64,000 nucleotides of DNA from DATJGF01 sp035495315 (GTDB taxonomy: Bacteria; Verrucomicrobiota; Verrucomicrobiia; Limisphaerales; UBA8199), in the NCBI GenBank assembly GCA_035495315.1, contig DATJGF010000044.1:62001-126000 (forward strand), read 5' to 3'. The notes below the pieces were generated by a model. The model worked only from the letters and a program-made list of their open reading frames with translations. It did no database searches and was not told the origin of the DNA. Shown in pieces: positions 60,805-64,000 of this stretch. Both the position numbers and the translations under genes were made by a program. Each line of letters opens with the position of its first letter. Within the stretch, counting starts at the first letter, position 1.

Positions 60805-63800
60805 ATGCCGCCAGTCCCTCAACAGATTTGCCCCAAATGCGGCTTGCCCGTACGTCGTATTGTCGCGGGCGGCGTCTGCCCGAGTTGTCTGCTGGAGACC
60901 GGCTTATCAGAACCTTCTCCGGAACCGGGTGAGAAAAAAGGCGTCCCTGTACCGGCCAAGGGGCCAACTCTCGGACGTGTCGGTCGCTACGAACTCTTCG
61001 AGGAGGTAGCCCATGGCGGCATGGGCATCGTGTACCGCGGGCGCGATCTAACTCTCAATCGTGTCGTCGCTCTCAAGCTGATGCTCGCCGGCCAGTTTGC
61101 GAGCGAACACGAGGTGAAACGTTTCCGAGTCGAGGCCGAATCCGCCGCTCGACTGGATCATCCGAACATCGTGCCGATTTACGAGTTTGGTGAACTCGAA
61201 GGGCGCCCCTTCCTGAGTATGCGGTTCATCGACGGCCCCAACCTGGCGAAGCAATTGCATGGCATGCCAATGGAGCCGCAAGTCATCGCGCCGCTTATGA
61301 GCACGCTAGCACGAGCGGTTCACTATGCCCATCAACGAGGCATTCTGCACCGCGACCTGAAGCCCGCCAACGTTCTGCTGGACTCCAGTGGGCAGCCGCA
61401 TGTCACGGACTTCGGGCTGGCTAAGTGCCTCGACAGCACCGACGGGTTAACCTTGAGCGGGGCGACATTAGGTTCACCCAACTATATGTCCCCGGAACAG
61501 GCCGCTGGCCATCCGGAACGGCTGACCACTTCAGCCGATATCTACAGCCTGGGCGCCATCATGTACGAGTTGCTCACCGGCAGAGCTCCCTTCCGCTCCG
61601 ATACCCCCCTGGAGACGATGCGCAAAGTAATGGAAGAGCCGCCAACGCCTCCGCGCCTGCTCTACAAATTTGCCGACCTGGAGCTGGTTACAATTTGCCT
61701 GAAGTGCATGGAGAAAGAGCCGGCGCGACGCTACGGCTCGGCCGAAGCGCTCGCCGAAGATCTCGAACGTTGGCTACGTCATGAGCCAATCCAGGCGCGA
61801 GCCGCCAGCGGGCTCGAGCGGCTGGGCAAATGGATGCGGCGCAACCCGAAGGTGGCGACGCTGGTCGTCTTGCTCAACCTCGTCTTTCTGATAGGCGTCG
61901 GCGGCATTTTAATCACCAGCGTCCGGCTGGCTTCCGCCAACCGCGCCAAAGACCGAGCCAACACGCAGCTGGCCAAGAATGTCCGCGACCTTGAATGGCA
62001 GAAGATCGACGAGCTGATTGTCTCGGGAAAACGTTCAGACGCACTGGCGTATCTGGCTTCTTTCTTGCGCCAAAACTCGAACGATGCGGTGGCCGCCACC
62101 CGCCTGATCTCCATGCTAAGCGCGTGCAACTTTGTGATGCCGGCTGCAGCACCACTGAGGCACGCCACGGCGGTAAGCTCGGTGGCGATCAGTCGTGACG
62201 GTCGCCGCGTTTTAACAGCCGCCGACGATGGCAATGTCCGGCTTTGGGACCTGCCCAGCGGCACACAACTCCAGGTTTTGCCGCATCCGAACAAAAAAAC
62301 TGGGTGCTATTTTATGCCGGATGAGCGCTTTGCCCTTACTTCTTGCGCCGATAGCGTCGCGCGACTCTGGGACCTTCAAGCGGGAAAACTCGTCTTCGAA
62401 TTTCCTCATGGCCCAATCGTAGCATTGAGCGAGAATTCTCAACTCGCGGCATTCCTCGACTCCCCAACGAACCTTCAGGTGTGGCATTTGACACCGCCTC
62501 AAAAGGTCGGCGCTTCGCTGCTGCTCCCTGAAGGCTTTCTTTCGGCAAACTTCTCCCCGGATGCCCAAGAGCTGGCGGTGGTGTTCGATCACACGATCCG
62601 TCTTTGGAAAGTTGGGAAGTCTGAGCCGCCGTTTGCGATATTCAAAATCCCGAATGGCACCTGGAGCCGGTTCAGCCCTGACGGAAAACTGCTGGCGACC
62701 GCGTATGGAGATCGAATCGCCTTTCTTGATCGGAAGGATGGCACGCTGCTGAAGGATTTCCGGGCACATGACGGAGAAATTATCGACATGCGTTTTACCC
62801 CGGACAGCGGACGACTGGTCAGTATGGCCTACGACCGGCCGTTCAAGATTTGGGAAGTCCCTTCCGGGCGCATGCTGGGTCAACCTTTGGACGTGGAAGG
62901 CCCACTGGCCTATTGCTATATCAGCGCCGATGGCAAGCGGTTCGCTACGCGCTCCCAGACCGGCCTGAGCCGCCTCTGGGATGCCTTTACCGGCTTGCCG
63001 CTCAGCGAGCCTTTTGAGCATCAAGGACCAGTCAACGACCTGAAATTCACGCTCGACGACCAATTCATTGTAACGGCTTCCCAGGATGGCACCGCCCAGC
63101 TCTGGGATGCGCGTGCGGGCTTACCTGAAACTTTCAGTTTGCCAACCACTGACGTTTATCCGAGTGCCTGCTTCAGTCGTGATGGAAGGCAGATCTATTA
63201 CACATCCAATTTGCAGGTGCAGATTTTTGATATCCAAACCCGCCAACGCCTCGGCCACCCTATGGCTCATGCCGACCAGATTGTCCGGATGCAACTCTCC
63301 CCCGATGGCAACAAGCTAGCCACTGCCAGCTTCGATAACAGCGCTCGGGTTTGGAATGCGAAAACGGGCGCCCCGCTGACGCCCCCACTCCGGCACACCG
63401 CCAGAGTCTACGCCGTGACGTTTTCACCCGACGGCAAGCTGGTTGCCACCGGTTCGATGGATTTTTCGGCGCGGGTATGGGATGCCGAAACTGGCCAAAC
63501 CATCGGACCTGCACTCGTTCATGAGGGGGACGTCATGCATGTTCAGTTCAGCGGCGACTCGCGCACGCTACTGACCGCAAGCGTCGATGGGACCGCCCGC
63601 CTTTGGTCGATCCCGAACGGCCAGCTCCTCTGGCCGCAGCCCCTGCATCATAAAGGGATTGTCTGGACAGCCGAGTTCAGTCCAGACGGCCGGCGCATCG
63701 TCACCGCATCGGCCGATAAATCTGCATTCGTTTGGGACGCGCAGTCCGGCCGCGTGTTGACGCAGCCCATGTTACACGAACGCGGTATCTGCGCAGCTCA

Positions 63801-64000
63801 TTTTAGTCCGGATGGTTCAATGGTGCTTACTTGTTCCGAAGACGGGACGGCTCGAGTCTGGGATTCAACCACCGGCAAGCCCATTTCTCAGCCGATGCGC
63901 CACAAAGACCGGCTCAAGGCCGGCATTTTCAGCCCGGATGGCCGCCTGGTTTTGACCGGTTCGCGAGACGGGGTTGTGCGCCTATGGGACACGCGAAGTG
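60805..64000 (+). CDS. Ser/Thr protein kinase with WD40 repeats (3'-truncated)
   Basis: The frame is open from the ATG at 60805 to the end of the window (1065 codons). A zinc ribbon lies at C9/C12/C25/C28. The Hanks-type kinase (about 60-330) has the Gly loop HGGMGIVYRG, the Lys in VALKLM, HRDLKPANVLL (Asp184), DFGLAK and GSPNYMSPEQAAG. One membrane segment follows at about 349-371 (LVVLLNLVFLIGVGGILI). From about residue 455 there are many WD40 repeats (VRLWDLPSG, ARVWNAKTG, ARLWSIPNG, AFVWDAQSG), all on the periplasmic side. The ECF sigma factor upstream suggests the kinase controls it. Confidence 0.95.
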   Translation, partial: MPPVPQQICPKCGLPVRRIVAGGVCPSCLLETGLSEPSPEPGEKKGVPVPAKGPTLGRVGRYELFEEVAHGGMGIVYRGRDLTLNRVVALKLMLAGQFASEHEVKRFRVEAESAARLDHPNIVPIYEFGELEGRPFLSMRFIDGPNLAKQLHGMPMEPQVIAPLMSTLARAVHYAHQRGILHRDLKPANVLLDSSGQPHVTDFGLAKCLDSTDGLTLSGATLGSPNYMSPEQAAGHPERLTTSADIYSLGAIMYELLTGRAPFRSDTPLETMRKVMEEPPTPPRLLYKFADLELVTICLKCMEKEPARRYGSAEALAEDLERWLRHEPIQARAASGLERLGKWMRRNPKVATLVVLLNLVFLIGVGGILITSVRLASANRAKDRANTQLAKNVRDLEWQKIDELIVSGKRSDALAYLASFLRQNSNDAVAATRLISMLSACNFVMPAAAPLRHATAVSSVAISRDGRRVLTAADDGNVRLWDLPSGTQLQVLPHPNKKTGCYFMPDERFALTSCADSVARLWDLQAGKLVFEFPHGPIVALSENSQLAAFLDSPTNLQVWHLTPPQKVGASLLLPEGFLSANFSPDAQELAVVFDHTIRLWKVGKSEPPFAIFKIPNGTWSRFSPDGKLLATAYGDRIAFLDRKDGTLLKDFRAHDGEIIDMRFTPDSGRLVSMAYDRPFKIWEVPSGRMLGQPLDVEGPLAYCYISADGKRFATRSQTGLSRLWDAFTGLPLSEPFEHQGPVNDLKFTLDDQFIVTASQDGTAQLWDARAGLPETFSLPTTDVYPSACFSRDGRQIYYTSNLQVQIFDIQTRQRLGHPMAHADQIVRMQLSPDGNKLATASFDNSARVWNAKTGAPLTPPLRHTARVYAVTFSPDGKLVATGSMDFSARVWDAETGQTIGPALVHEGDVMHVQFSGDSRTLLTASVDGTARLWSIPNGQLLWPQPLHHKGIVWTAEFSPDGRRIVTASADKSAFVWDAQSGRVLTQPMLHERGICAAHFSPDGSMVLTCSEDGTARVWDSTTGKPISQPMRHKDRLKAGIFSPDGRLVLTGSRDGVVRLWDTRS

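Noticed and set aside
62212..63063. 283-codon minus-strand frame inside the kinase/WD40 gene
   Set aside because: The plus-strand frame shows uninterrupted kinase and WD40 motifs; the opposite frame has no recognisable domain.
1..64000. tRNA, rRNA, riboswitch or prophage
   Set aside because: No cloverleaf, rRNA core sequence, integrase, portal or capsid-like gene was recognised on reading; a computational scan was not possible here.

Overview
The window looks like a chromosomal segment of a verrucomicrobial bacterium, probably related to Pedosphaera (class assignment is an inference). The reasons are: four CRTAC1-type proteins with VCBS/FG-GAP repeats and C-terminal ASPIC/UnbV domains; two verrucomicrobial-style pseudopilin genes; an ECF sigma factor next to a protein kinase with a WD40 tail; a subtilase with a calcium-rich C-terminal repeat; a DUF6600-type protein; and many palindromic REP/MITE-like repeats. 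No rRNA, tRNA, CRISPR array, phage or transposase gene was recognised.

Layout. 1-15.9 kb is mostly housekeeping: the tail of a CRTAC1 protein, trpF, an NCS2 permease, gatB, mpl, a DUF72 protein, a PQQ-type propeller, an MFS transporter, a NarL-type regulator, an EF-hand membrane protein of unknown function, nth and an exported metallo-beta-lactamase-fold protein. 15.9-25.7 kb is a tightly packed seven-gene minus-strand operon: CRTAC1 protein, HzsA-like one-heme protein, three-heme propeller cytochrome, two-component-type propeller, RidA, and two amino-acid-type periplasmic binding proteins with no permease. 26.0-30.1 kb holds two LytTR response regulators and another CRTAC1 protein. 30.4-40.0 kb is a plus-strand cluster: pseudopilin, OB-fold-like lipoprotein, FMN-binding-like membrane protein, two FtsX/MacB-type permeases, their ATPase, a five-heme membrane cytochrome with TPRs, and a CRTAC1 protein. 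40-51 kb has a subtilase, an RluA-type pseudouridine synthase, a SWIM/SNF2 helicase, a small lipoprotein, a DUF6600 protein and MetY. 51-56.2 kb contains a tiny membrane protein, a pseudopilin and an incomplete ebo cluster. 56.5-64 kb has a GT28-type glycosyltransferase, a PlsC-type acyltransferase, an ECF sigma factor, a four-helix-bundle cassette and a truncated Ser/Thr kinase-WD40 gene.

The two redox clusters share a logic: c-type cytochromes made with CRTAC1 proteins, in one case with orphan binding proteins and RidA, in the other with a MacB-like exporter. Neither matches a pathway I can name; together they are the best candidates for an undescribed envelope redox or sensing system.

The most unusual sequence-level feature is the repeats. 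At least three families of palindromic element lie in frame inside real genes: three interrupt signal-peptide regions of exported proteins in the same operon, and one pair sits between helicase motifs I and Ia of the SNF2 protein. Other repeats supply the last codons and stop of genes, and a four-helix-bundle gene is bounded exactly by inverted repeats between a sigma factor and its likely partner kinase.
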